Assembly (NCBI GenBank): GCA_009599575.1
Contig: VWND01000005.1
Coordinates: 1,674,001-1,738,000, forward strand
DNA: 64,000 nucleotides
DNA from: Blumeriella jaapii
Lineage: Eukaryota; Ascomycota; Leotiomycetes; Helotiales; Drepanopezizaceae
Direction of reading: 5' to 3'
Of this stretch, positions 10,527-22,698 are shown in pieces. Position 1 is the stretch's first letter; the number at the start of each line of letters is the position of its first letter. The notes below the pieces were generated by a model. That model had not been told where the DNA came from and did not search any database. It saw nothing but the letters and a program-made list of their open reading frames with translations. The position numbers were made by a program, and so were the translations under genes.

Positions 10527-13500
10527 CTATCCCATGGTGTTGTTCGTTCGTAAGCCCGCGACCGGGGAGTCAATCTGCTGGTTGATGGGCTTGAAGAGCT
10601 GCGCCATGTCCAGCGTCAGGTCCGTCGCGCCATAGTCCTGGTCAATGTCGTTGACGGAGCCGAGCACCTCGCCGCGCTTCGAGCTGTCGGCTTGCACCCA
10701 GTTCTTGGCCGACTTGAGCAGCTGCATGAATTGAGTGAAGCGCTGGTCGGGCGCCATCTGCCAGTTGAGGCCGCGCGGGTTCTGCAGGAGGTATTTGGCC
10801 AGCCAGTAGAAGTGATTGGCGTCGCGGCAGAAGCCGAAGCGGTGGTGACTGGAAGGAGAGGGAGGGTACTGGGCCGAGATGTCGAGGTCCCAAGCGTGCT
10901 TCCACTTGTCAAAGGCGATGCTGAGCGACTGGATGTTCGGCGCGGCGTGGCCCGCGCTATCGATCGGAGTGCCTCTGCCGCTCGTGCTGGCGCTGTGGGG
11001 GAGGCTTCCATCGCCACCGCGCCAATCTGAAGGGCCGCTGCCGTTGGCCGGGAAGCCGTGCGCCTGGCCCGACTCCTGCAGGGAAAGCTGACGCTGCGCA
11101 GCCCAGAGCTGCACGTGGAGGGCGTGAACCAGGATGAACTTGGAGTACAGGTTGGTCGAGCCGGAGACGAGCCCATCGCCGTAGAGAAGCGACTTCATCG
11201 ACGCGAGGAACTCGGGCTGCTTGGGTCGGCGACTCCCCTCGGAATTCTTGCTTCGAGCCGCGGCCGGGCCATGGAGACCCAGCGCTTCCGCACAGGCCGA
11301 GGCCGAGGTGGCATCCCAGGAAGCGTCATCCGCAGGCAGAGGAAGCCGGACCTCGTCTCGCTCGAAGCGAGGCGGCGCGTTGAAGAAGATCACCATCGAG
11401 GCGTCGAGGAGAAACAAGGCATACATGAGGCGGGAGCGCTTCTCCTGCTCGACCCAGGCCCGCCAGTCGAAGGCAGCGGCGCTGTAATCCTCCACGGTGA
11501 TGTGGGGCTGGTGCAGGGCGCTGAGGGGGGAGATGGACATGAGCTTGGTCAGGCCGGCGCGTCTGACGATCTCGGCCACGATCGGGAACTCTCTGCGCGC
11601 CTTCTCACGTTGCACGGGCGTGCCGTTCCAGGTGAACAGGACTTGCATCATGTAGATGGCAGTGATCTGCTCCAGCTCGGGCCGGCTGGAGCCAATGGTC
11701 TCACCCCCAAAGCCGGAATCACCAGTTTGTTCCCGGGCGACGAGTGAAAAGACTTGCGAATTTCGTTCAATGGCTATCTTGGCAAGTTCCATCAACTCCC
11801 GGACCTGGGTCGCCGGGATGCGATCGCTATATACAGCACCCACGCACACGATCGCCAACAACAGACCATCAAACGCCTCCGCGATCCGGAAAGTGGGCAT
11901 GTGAATGATGGGGAAGTGACCGTGAAAGCTGGTGAAGTGCTCCAGAAAGTGTTTGATGTTGTGGGCCGTGAAATACTGGCGCGCGTCGCTGCCGCGGCCG
12001 ATGATCTGGTTGGGGGGGAAGCAAAAGAGGAGGAGCCGGTTGCAGATGTCCTCGAGAGGATGGTTCTGGAGGTGCCACGCGGCAGATGACGAGGGCGGGG
12101 GGGCACCATGGGCGAGGCTGCCATAGATGCCGGTCAAGACGCCGTTCTGCGAGCTGCTAGCCGATGCCTCGGGCTTGAACTCGTGCTTGGTCGGGAGGGG
12201 AGCGTTGGCGACGTTGGGATGGTAGGGATTGAGGTAGGCGTTTTGGGAAGAGGGTTGGAACATCTGCGACCAGTCTGGGGCGGCGGCAGCTTGGGGCGGC
12301 ACGGAAGCACTGTTGCCGTGGGCGGCATAATCATAGCCCTGACTATATGAGTGACCGTTCTGACCGGGTTGAATGCTGAACGCGAGTGGAGGATTCATAC
12401 CATTAGGCATGCTCGTGACGGGTCCGCCATAGCCTTGCGGATCGTAACCTGTGCGGTTCGAGCCGCCGGGGCTCGGCCCAGTCATGCGGTTCCCATCTCG
12501 GCCTCCCATGCCTCCCATGCCTCGTTGCCGCATCTGCTCTTGTTGCGCGTCGGTCAGGTTGGACGCGGCATCGGGGACGGTGCCATCGGGCGAGATGCCG
12601 AAGATGGCCGTGCCCATGGGGCCCCCGTTCATCGAGCCCGCGTTCATCGAACCCCCATTCATGGGGTTGCCATTCATGGGAGCGCCGTTCATCGGGCCCC
12701 CATTCATGCCGTTGACACCCATGAGCTCGTTGCCGTCCGGCATCGAGTTGAGCGTCTTGTGGGGGCTGGGTTGAGACTTCTTCAAGTGAGCTTGGGCGTG
12801 GGACAGATGGCTGGCCCCCGTGGGGTTTCCGCGACGGATGGAGCACTTTTGGAAGTGGCGCTTCAAGATGTCGCTGCGCGAAAACGTGTCGCGGCACAGC
12901 ACGCACATGTATGGACGGTCTCCCGTGTCTGCGGCAGATTAGAGGCATTCCTTGGGAGGGGGTGTCTTCCTCCCCCCACGGGGGCGCGGATCAGGAACTT
13001 ACGTCTCAGCAGATGACGTTTGAGATGCTTTGCGTGCAAGTACGTCTTGGTGCAGTGAGGGCAGGGGAATTTCCCATCCGCGTCCTTGGCGGGGATCATG
13101 GCGTTCTTACCCGTCGCATTCGCCGACACGGCCGGCCTACCCGGCGCGCTGGGCAGGATCCCTCTCCTACCTTGCGATCCGACGACGTGGGTCGGGGGCT
13201 CCATGTCCTGCAGCAGCAAGCTGCCCTGGTTGTACGGGTGGTGCTGGGGGTGCTGGGGGTGCATGCCCGGCGGCATCTGCATGCCGTTCTGCGGCATGGG
13301 CCGAATGGGCTGGTTCGCTCGAGGGGCCGGCGCGATCGTCTGCGGATGGGTCATGGGCATGGTCGGCTGGGAGATGATGGAGGGCGAGTGCCGGTATTGC
13401 TGTTGCTGGCTGGGCTGCTGGTAGGTGTTGGTGGACATCATCTGGTTGTAGCGGGGTTGCTGGCCGGCCATCTGCTGCGAGAAGTTCGCCATGGGATTGT

Positions 13501-13853
13501 GCGCCGACACGGGGGTGCCTGGGGCCGAGCCGGTGCGCGGGGTGTGCGGTGCGCTGGTCGGGTACTGGTTGAGATGGGTAGGCATCGAGGCGTGCTGCGT
13601 TGCCTGCAGTGGCGGCAGCGTGGTGGAATGGTGGAGAGACGATGTGGGTTGGTGGGGGTGCGGATGCTGCTGCGGGTGCTGCTGCTGCTGTTGTTGGTGT
13701 TGCTGTTGTTGGTGTTGGTGCTGTGTGTTGTTGTTGCTGCTGCTGCTGCTGCTGTTGCTGCTGTTGTTGGAGTTGATGTGGAGAGATGTTGGGGAGGTAG
13801 GGCGCCGTGTTGCTGTTCAAGGTCGCCTGCTGTCCGTACTGCGAGGCGTCCAT
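10527..13853 (-). CDS. C2H2 zinc-finger / fungal-specific transcription factor
   Basis: Read from the ATG at 13853 to 10527, about 1071 aa. The N-terminus has a polyglutamine tract (about 13690-13790), then Pro/Gln/Met-rich sequence. Two zinc fingers begin near residue 250: CPHCTKTYLHAKHLKRHLLRH, completed across a 74-nt intron (12929-13002), and CVLCRDTFSRSDILKRHFQKC, a C2HC variant with final Cys. A Met-Asn-Gly repeat segment follows (about 12590-12730). The C-terminal half has a fungal-trans type domain (IIHMPTFRIAEAFDGLLLAI). The family is sometimes annotated 'Egr2-like' in Aspergillus; targets are unknown. The frame of the polyQ part differs from that of the rest. A 37-nt GT-AG segment (13604-13640) would restore phase, but is unusually short; an indel is the alternative, as is a start at 13585. 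Confidence 0.82.
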
Positions 13854-16850
13854 GGTCGATGCCTCTCGAAGTCGCAGCCGGCTTTTATAGTCCCCACCGT
13901 CGAAGGCACGCCTTGCGATGCAATTGGGATGGTCCAATGGGGGGCCAGTCGCGCTGGACACTTTGGACGCACCACAGCAAGCGCGCTTGGAAGGTGGTGA
14001 TGATGATGATGAGATGGGGGTGATGACGAGACGCTTTTGCCAGTCCGGTCGAGTGGGTCGCGTCGCTCGCTACCCAGATGTCGAGTGCGTAGGGTAGGGC
14101 TCGGTGAGCGGACGGCGGAGGCGACGATAGAGAGCGTGAAGATGGACGGCGAGAAGCCGCAGCCGGGGTCGAGAAGAGAGGCTCGCGGGTCTCGGAGGGG
14201 GGGAGAGGAGGGGAGGGTCGCGACCCGAAGTGTATCTGCAGATGAGGCTCAAGCCGCGTCGAGGTCGAGGTTCGACCTTCGAAATTCGAGATTCAAAATT
14301 CGAGATTCGAAATCCGATAGTGTGAGTGCGTGAGTGACACCAAGTGACACCAAGTCCCCGACGTCGACGTTAAGTGGGGACGAGACGGGACCGGCGCAGG
14401 TCGTGGTGGGTTGGTTTGGTGGGTTTTGGTGGGTTTTGGTGGGCTGGCGGGAAGGGAAGGGCAAAAAGGAAAAAAGGAAAAAGAAAGAAAAAAAAAAGAA
14501 GCCTTGCGCCGAAGGGTGGAGAGTCTCGTAGGGCGGAGAAGGTGGAGACTCGGAGACTTGAAGACTGGAGACTGGAAGACTGGAGGCTTGAAGACTGGAG
14601 ACGTGAAGAAGACTGGAGACGTCGCCGCAACGCGCCCGAGGCGATCAATCCAAGCGATCAATCCAATCGATTCAGACCAGGACGGACGAAGAACGCAGAC
14701 TGCCTTTTCTCTTGTGGTGCACACATTCGCAGGTCTCCTGTTCTGTCTTTCTTGCTTTCTTGCTTTTTTGTTTTCTTTCTTTCTTTTCTTCTTGCTTGCT
14801 TGCTTATTTTCTTTCCTTCTTGCTTTCTTCCTCTCTCGAGTCGTCTCTTGTGCGCTTCCTGTTCTTCTCCGTCTGTTCCCCTTCTTGTTCTCCTTCGTCT
14901 TCTCTTCTTCCCCCGAGACACGGGCACGGGCAGCGCAACGGTGGTGGAGCGCAGGAGGGAGGGAGGGAGGGAGGGAAAGGAGGCCGGATGGACCGACGGA
15001 CGGCGGACGGGGTGCGCGGGTCGATTCGCGTGGAGGCGGCGGAGGTGGTGGTGGAGCTGGAGGTGGAGGTGGTGATGGTGGTACTGTGCTGTGCTGTGCT
15101 CGGCGGTGCGGTGCGGTGCTGTCCTCGACTCTCCTCTGCGGTAGTCCGGTGGTAGTACCGCAGTAGTCCGGTGGTCGCCCTGGCGTGGGAGAATGGTCGT
15201 CGGCGTCGCGGCCGTCGTCGAGGTCAGAGGAGCAGAGACAATGACGGACAGGAAAGGCAAAAGAGCAGAAGAAAAGAAGGAAAAAAAGCGGGAAGGGCAG
15301 GCAGAGAAAAGGGCAGAGGGCAGAGGGCAGAGAGCAGAGAACAGAGAACAGAGAAAAGAGAAACGAGAAAAGAGAAAAGAAGCCGAGAGGCGCGTGGGTG
15401 CCGCTTTAACCCGCCGTCACCCAAGACCCCAAGGCCCCAAGGCCCCAAGACCCAAGACCCAAGACCCAGGACCCTGACCTGACTTGACGCAACGCAACGC
15501 AACGCACGCACACACCAACACCCCCCTCGCTCCCCTCCCCTCCCCTACCTTCTCTTGCCGCCGGTGACGGAGGACTCTCTTTCTATCGTGTACACAGCAC
15601 TGACCGGACAGACAGGACAGACAGGACGGTACCGCACATCCACACACGATGCCATCCATCCTACAGCACACCACACCACACACCTCGCACACACCGCACA
15701 TGGACGACTCGGCTTTCCCAGCACCGTACGGGACAGGACCGGACTATCAGCACAGCACAGCACAGCACAATGTGCTCCCTGGCCCCTCCTCGTCTGGCTG
15801 CCCCTTGGGGAGGGTTCGAGTCGCCGCTCGCCTGCACGATCTCGCGCCATCCTGGTCGCCGGGCATGGTCATCTGGACATCGGGACTTCGGGACATCGTC
15901 TTTGTGAGGCCCGAGGTTTGCCCATGCCGGGAGGTAGAAAGCAGGTACTGGGGGGGGGGGGGGGGGGGAGGGGGGAGGAGGAGGAGGACTAGGTCGATAG
16001 GGAGGGAGGGAGGCATAGTCACAGCAACAGTACTGTGCTGTACAGTACATCCCGTAGCGACTGTACATATGTAGGTAGGTAGGTAGGTAGGTAGGTAGAT
16101 AGTGAAGTATGTAGATCGATATCCATCGCGGACGACCTCCATCGTACATGCGACGTACAGGACCGTAGTAAGTAGCAGGCAGTATAGTATGTGCTAAGCA
16201 TATACAGTACATACCGTACATACATACATACGCTTCGGTACTGTACAGATTCCGTAGACCAGCCTACCTACCTACCTGCCATACTATCCATCCATCCATA
16301 CACACACACACACGCGCGCTTAGCACTGTACATCCATACATCCATACACACACACATACACACACACACACAGATAGACAGATAGGCCCAGAGGCCGTTC
16401 GACCCGGAGGAGGTCCGTCCAGCACCGCACGTCTGTATGTAGGTGTCCACATCGAGAAAGCGGGCGAGCAGGGAGCACACGCACGCACGCCCCTGTCCCC
16501 ATCCCATCCCATGCCATTCAGTACCGACCGTACCGAACTCGTGCGCGCGAGTCTGTAGCGTGCTTTGTTTACTTAGGTACTTAGGTACTTACTTTGATGT
16601 GGGCTTCTGGGACTGATTGACTGACTGGCAGACTGACTGACTGACTGGCTGGCTGGCTGAGGAATCGCTGTGTATATATGATGGATGGATAGTTTGTATA
16701 GTATAATGTGTATGTGTATATGGTATGTATGTATGTATATATGTATGTACTTGCGGCGGTGGTGTTATCTAGGCCAGCATAGTATTGTGCCGTGTACAGT
16801 ATATACATATACATACATACATACCTATAGGTACAGTACGTATCTTAGGT
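13854..16850. other. Gene-free region with simple repeats
   Basis: No family-like frame on either strand. Contains TTCGAAATTCGAGATT repeats (about 14275-14320), GAAGACTGGAGAC repeats (about 14545-14620), a CTTTCTTGC pyrimidine tract (14745-14840), GAGAACAG repeats (about 15325-15380), CAAGACCC repeats (about 15420-15475), a 19-nt G run (15950-15968), GGTA repeats (about 16070-16100) and CATA/CACA repeats (16270-16375). Confidence 0.6.
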
Positions 16851-16851
16851 A

Positions 16852-17444
16852 CAGTGGGTGGACACATGAAGTTGCGCGTCAGTAAATAGTCCGTACCCCA
16901 ACAAAATTCTACTACCTTTACAATTTCACAACTCCACCAATAATTAATCGATTTTGATTACAAATAGCTTAAATTAAAGCTGAAAGCCGAAATAATATTG
17001 GATTTCAACCAGTATTTAGTATACCACCCATTTGCAGCCTTAACAGCGTTTATTATCTTTTGCACCCCCTTCGCTAGTTTATTTAACAACTGATCTTTCG
17101 GAAGCTTTCACGCTTTTCGTACAGATTTTATTAAAATCGTTGTATTATATTATTATTTTTAATAACTATTAGCTTTGATTTAAGCTTAATTATTTTTGTT
17201 TTAAATATTTTTTATAAGTTTCCGATCGGGTTAAAATCCGGCGAATAAAGCCCTAATTTCATACTTATACTACGAAACCATAGCTTAATAACTTGCGCTT
17301 TATAAGTTGAAGTATTATTTTGCATTTAAATGCTATTATCGTAAAAAAAAGAAAAAAAGTATTCGTTAAAAACTTCGAGGTATATGGCGGCTGTAAGAAG
17401 TCACTGTCCGGAACACACGCGCAACTTCATGTGTCCACGTACTG
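16852..17444 (-). mobile_element. Internally deleted, RIP-decayed Tc1/mariner element
   Basis: About 593 bp bounded by terminal inverted repeats starting CAGT. The left end reads CAGTGGGTGGACACATGAAG and the right end is its complement with GG changed to AC; the inner 22 nt (16858-16879 against 17417-17438) match perfectly. TA dinucleotides at 16850-16851 and 17445-17446 are the expected target duplication. The interior is strongly AT-rich against GC-richer flanks. The element is far shorter than a full Tc1-like element, so the N-terminal and central transposase regions are missing. Confidence 0.88.
17010..17255 (-). pseudogene. Remnant of Tc1/mariner transposase C-terminus
   Basis: On the minus strand the sequence around 17248-17215 encodes PDFNPIGNL, matching the DDE motif region usually written SPDxNPIENxW. 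After a frame change, the segment near 17090-17010 encodes AKGVQKIINAVKAANGWYTKYW, like the transposase C-terminus ending in GGxTKY. Several stops (TAA, TAG) lie where Trp is expected, consistent with RIP. It is not translatable and was probably the source of the deleted element enclosing it. Confidence 0.8.
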
Positions 17445-18017
17445 TATGTATGTATGTACTGCCATGAATAGCACCGTTATGTACAGTTATGTACTACTTA
17501 CTGTATTACTGTGCTACCCGTACTTCCACCACCCCCCAAGCGAACACCACACGCTAAGCCCTCTTCGGTCATAGTCTCCATCCGTCCATCCTCCATTTCC
17601 ATGCGCGAGCTGCGAACGGGCCAGAGGGCGTGAAACGTGCTTGACAGACAGGGCGGTGCCATTGCGGCGCTATGCCGGCTGTCGAGCGGTCGCGCTGTCG
17701 AGCTGTCAAGCTGTCAAGCTGTCAAGCTGTCCAGCCATCATGCGACTTCCATGCTACAGTACTACGCACAGTACCTAGGTAGGTACAGTATGTACACAGT
17801 AGAGTCCGTACGGTGCTACGCTCCACCCATGCCGCGGGCCAGAGCGGTCGGCGTCCAGGGCGTAGATCGCGTCGCCAGAGCGCTTCTCACGGCGTCTATT
17901 CTCGCGAGAGGAGCCACTTCGCGGCCTCGCAACCAGGGACGGGGCTGGACGGGACGCGACAGACAGCAGACCGACCGCAGACAGATAGACAGACAGACAT
18001 ATGTACATGCTTCTTGA

Positions 18018-18049
<32 letters not shown>

Positions 18050-18787
18050 CTCCTCCTTCTCCTCCTCCTCCTCCTCCTCGGCACCTGAACTGCCGCTCCA
18101 ACCACATCTAAATCTGGCCGGCTGCCATCGCCACGCGCGTCACCCCGCCATCAGTCTGCGACGGCTCGACACCGGTCCCGAGTATCATGTACAGCACCGC
18201 AGCGCAGCGCAGCGCACCACCGCACCGCACGGTACGGGCGCAGGTGGCCGAAAGGGCTCGACGCCGCAGCGAACGGAGCGCGCGCTGAGACTCGAACCGC
18301 ACATCCCAAACGTCGTCTTGTTACGTGGCTTGCACGCCTGATCCCTCCCCTCTGCTCCGAGGGCCCTGTCGGGGCCCATTTGCAGAGATCACCTCCATGG
18401 GTCGTGCCACCACCGCCCACCGACCAACTCTCTTCTCCATTGGGATGAAACGGACGGGGGGGGGGCCGGGGGTCGAGATCCGCGACTCAGCCGGCGTGGC
18501 AGACAAGGTTTCCTGAGTGCTGGACCTGCCTCAACGAGGGAGGCGGTTGAAGAAGCAGGCCAACTGCGTCTTCGGCGCTTTTCGTACGCTCCCGACACGT
18601 AGAGGAGAGTCGAGCAGAGCAGAGCCGAGCAGAGCAGAGCAGATCAGAGTAGAGCAGAGCCGAGCAGAGTAGCCTTCATCCTTCACGCGCTCTTCGCTGC
18701 CGCGTCTCCTCTGCCCCCGAGCAGCGCGCGAGGCCTCGAACCAGCCAAGAACGCCCCCCCCGATCGACCCTCGCGCACGCCCGCCAG

Positions 18788-18819
<32 letters not shown>

Positions 18820-21443
18820 GACGCGACCCGATCCTTCGACCGGCCAGGTCTGCCGACGGAGCCGTGCGCGCGGCGCGCAGCCAAGCCAGCCACATAACCC
18901 TGCCCGCATCCATCACCGCATCTGCAGCGGCAGAAGAGCAGTCCCGACGTCGTCGAAGGCCGGTACGGGAGGAGCCAATTTCCAAGAAGGCGACGAGTTG
19001 GACTCGGCCTGCAGCGGGCGGACAGCGACGATCGCGCGCTCGCGTGAATGATGGCCCGAGGCGAGGAGAGCAGAACCACGTATCTGGGTCGGGTAGGGTG
19101 TGTGTGTATGTACAGTGCAGTGCTCGTATGTCCGGTGTGGACTGTGAGGTACTGTACTGTACTGTACAGTATTGTCCATACAGGACTGTACTGTAGGTAT
19201 CTGCGCGCGATTCAGGTGGTGCGCCAATTGTCGTGAGGGAGCGATAGAGACGCAGGTCGAGCAAGGGTCGGGGAGGACGATGGGTAGAAATGAGGGAGTA
19301 GGGACTGTCTGTAGGTAAGTACAGTACTGTAGGTAGGTATGTACGCTAGGTGTAGTGCAATACCGTAAGACGGTAATACCGTAATACCGTTATACCATAT
19401 TACCGTAATACCGTAACACCGTAATACCGTCACCTCGTAATACCGTCACCTCGTAATACTGTACCGTACCGCAAGACCGCAAGACCGCAAGACCGCACAA
19501 ACGGCCGCGATCATCTCTGGACGCGCTTCGGCTATCAGAAAACAAAACAACCACGACGGGACCTCGATTCCCCCACGCGGCCATTCCGGCCATGTCTTTA
19601 CGGAGAAAGGACTGCGAGAGGACACACACACTTCCACACATGCTCGACCAACGCCACGGGCAGCCTGAGGCCATGGCCGCCGTCCCAACCCCCGACGCTG
19701 CGACGCACACGCACCTGGCGCTCGCTACGCGAGTCGAAATCTCCATCGGGGAATGCCCAGCGGCGAGACCTGTCAGGACTGCAGCAGCGCACACTACGAC
19801 CGCACATACAGTACACAGATACCGAGTCACCCTGCGGCGAAACCCCCGAAAGACACCGGCTGGACGTCCAGCCCCCCGGCGGGCGCGGCTGGACGTGGCG
19901 TGCCCGGCCGTGCGACGAGCCTCGACAGCTCGCGCCGCGTCGTCGACGTGTTGTCGTTTCAGAAGCTTCGCTGCCCCCCTCTTGTCCTCTCTGGGGGCGC
20001 GCGACGTGCGCTTCTCCTGCTGTCCGCGAGGAGCCTCAAACGGCTTCCTGTCGCACAAGAGCCGGCAAGGAGCTGCTGCTTTTGCCGGCCGCGTCGCGTC
20101 GCTACAGGACAGGACAGGACAGGACAGGACAGGACATCCAGTCCCGTGCGGTGCGAAGCCCAGTGCGAAGAGGACTGGATGGCACCTGGACCGAGGCCCT
20201 GACCTTGTGCCGTCGGAAACTCGGATGGCGCTCGCGTTTGCTGCTGCTGCTGCCGCTGCCGCTGCGGCGGCTTGTGCTTCTGAAGATGTGAGAGGCTGTA
20301 CTGTACTGTACTGTACATACGTACTGTACATGCTGTACAAGGAGTGGAGGAGACGTTCCCCGGAGGTCGCGCGCATCAGCGACGGAACAGTGGAGGCCGC
20401 CGTCTCGTGCATTTCTGGGGGAGGGGAGGGCGATCGTTAGCTTCTTCGCGGCCGTGATATGCTGCAGATGACTGACAGACATCGATGAGATGCCAATACC
20501 AACACCAACACCAACACCAACACCAACCAACACCAATACCAACACCCATCCCAATGCCATGCCATGCCATGCCATGCCCATCGACACCCGCCAGAGACCA
20601 CCCAACCCAACCAAACAAACCACCAAACCAACCACACACCCCATCGCCCCCAGGAACAGCCCCCGCTCGATCACAAGACGCATGGCATCCCGATTGATCC
20701 TTAGATCGCATTGTTTGTACGACCTACAGTGCGTAGTGTGCTGTCGGTCTGTATGTGTGTCTGTACAGTACATACATACATACATCCTGTATGTCTATGT
20801 ACCTGCTCCTTCAAGCAGCATGCTCCGGCCGCTCGCTCACCCCGTCTTTTCCCTCTCGCCCGGCACCTGGGGTCGCCTGCCGTGCTGCTGCTGTTGCTGC
20901 TGTTGCCGTTGCTGCAGAAAATGACCACCGTGACCGTCGCACAAAAGGACTCCACTCTGTCTCTGCGGCGCGGCACCTACGGCACTTGCCGCCTCGTGAA
21001 CGAACCCAGGTTGGATAACGCACGAGATGGGAAAGCAGAACAAGAAAGGAAGAAAGGGAGCCATTCCCGTTTGCGATGCATGCCCTTGCCCCCTTGCTTT
21101 CTCCCGGCGGTTCCTCTCCCAGACAGACAGACAGACACGCCGAGAGAGAGAGAGAGAGACAGAGAGAAGAGAACGGCCCCCAAACCATCCAACCAACCAA
21201 CCAACCAGCCCACCCCCCCCCCCCCCCGGGACAAAAATGGGTCTCGGCGCTGCTTCTAAAAAAAAAAATCAAAAAAATCAAGAGAGAGAGAGACAGAGAG
21301 AGGAAATGCAAGGAGCGGCGCAGCTGCAGAAGGAGAGGTAAGGTAAAGTACGGTAGTAAGTAAGGTAAGGTAAGGTAAGGTAAGGTAAAAGTCAAAGTTC
21401 AAAGTCAAACCAAAACCAAAAACTGGCAATTCCCCGAGAGGTA

Positions 21444-21465
21444 GGGGGGGGGGGGGGGGGGGGGG
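21444..21465. repeat. 22-nt G homopolymer
   Basis: Uninterrupted G run followed by GGGGAGGAGG repeats to about 21500. Confidence 0.85.
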
Positions 21466-21838
21466 CAGGGGAGGAGGGGAGGAGGGCAGGGGAGGAGGGC
21501 GCGGCATCCGACCCACTACCGCCCAGCTTTTCGTTCGTTCGGGGTGCGTACGCGAGTCAGACTGGGACTAGGTATTGTTTGTATATTCTGTGTACTGTGT
21601 ACTATGGTGTACTGTGGTGTATGTGTATGTGTATGTACATTCTCTATCGTCCTGTATGTATGTACATTTGTACTGTGCTATACTTTACTGTACTCTATAC
21701 ATCTATCTGTCCTCGTACATACATACATACATACTATACATACACACTATACATACATACAATGCCGTTCCGTTTAGTGCCGTTTAGTGCCGTTTAGTAG
21801 CCGGCACCCCTGTGCGTACAGCTTCATGTATGTGTGTA

Positions 21839-21903
21839 CCTACCTACCTACCTACCTACCTACCTACCTACCTATACAGATAGATAGATAGATAGATAGA
21901 TCG
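21839..21903. repeat. (TACC)n and (GATA)n microsatellites
   Basis: TACC tetranucleotides at about 21838-21872, then AGAT tetranucleotides to about 21903. Confidence 0.85.
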
Positions 21904-22324
21904 ATAGATAGCACTGCACTGTGCTGTACCGTACTGCACTGTACTATGCTGTGGTTCTGTGGTTCTGTGCTCTGGTTCTGTGGTACGACCGTACTATACT
22001 ATACTGTGCTGTATGTACTGTACTGTATGTACTGTACATGCTCTACGGTGGGGACGGGACTGGATGTGGGATGAACTCGGTGCTTGAATGGATAGTGCAA
22101 GGTTTGTCTTTTCGCGCTTGGAGTGTGTAGGGCGTTTCGCGGTCGTGTGGGTGTGGGTGTGTGGGTGTTTTTCCTCGGTGTTTGTTTGGGGGGGGGGTTT
22201 GTGTAGTTTGTGTGTGTGTGTGTACTGATTGTGTGTACTGTTTGTGTGTATGTGTGTGTATACAGATGGGTGGATGGATAGATAGAGGGATGGATAGGGG
22301 GGTGGATGGATAGAGGGATGGATG

Positions 22325-22520
22325 GATAGAGAAATAGAGAAATAGAGAAATAGAGAAATAGAGAAATAGAGAAATAGAGAAATAGAGAAATAGAGAAATA
22401 GAGAAATAGAGAAATAGAGAAATAGAGAAATAGAGAAATAGAGAAATAGAGAAATAGAGAAATAGAGAAATAGAGAAATAGAGAAATAGAGAAATAGAGA
22501 AATAGAGAAATAGAGAACTA
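22325..22520. repeat. Minisatellite, 8-nt unit AGAAATAG
   Basis: More than twenty nearly perfect head-to-tail copies of an octamer, flanked by degenerate GATGGATAG repeats on the left and AGATCAACAG-type variants on the right. Confidence 0.92.
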
Positions 22521-22677
22521 GAGAAACAGAGAAACAGATCAATAGACCAATAGATAACAGACCAACAGAGAAATAAATAAACAGATCAACAGATCAACAG
22601 ATAAACAGGTTACACACAGCAGTGCAGTGCAGTGCAGTGCAATGCAGCCTCTCCAAAGAAAAAGGGGGAAAAAAAAA

Positions 22678-22698
22678 CCCCCCCCCCCCCCCCCCCCC
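22678..22698. repeat. 21-nt C homopolymer
   Basis: Uninterrupted C run preceded by an A-rich stretch. Confidence 0.85.

Noticed and set aside
15805..15825. GGTTCGAGTC, tRNA T-loop-like string
   Set aside because: No matching acceptor, D or anticodon stem could be folded around it.
18285..18306. ACTCGAACCGCAC, possible minus-strand tRNA T-arm
   Set aside because: The T-stem does not pair and no anticodon arm lies upstream.
19390..20412. 340-codon minus-strand frame (and a 282-codon plus-strand frame over it)
   Set aside because: Includes translated microsatellites (poly-Ala, CPVLSCPVLSC, TACCGTAA repeats); no domain or splice context.
21994..22542. 182-codon minus-strand frame
   Set aside because: Translation of the AGAAATAG array (SISLFLYF repeat), not a protein.
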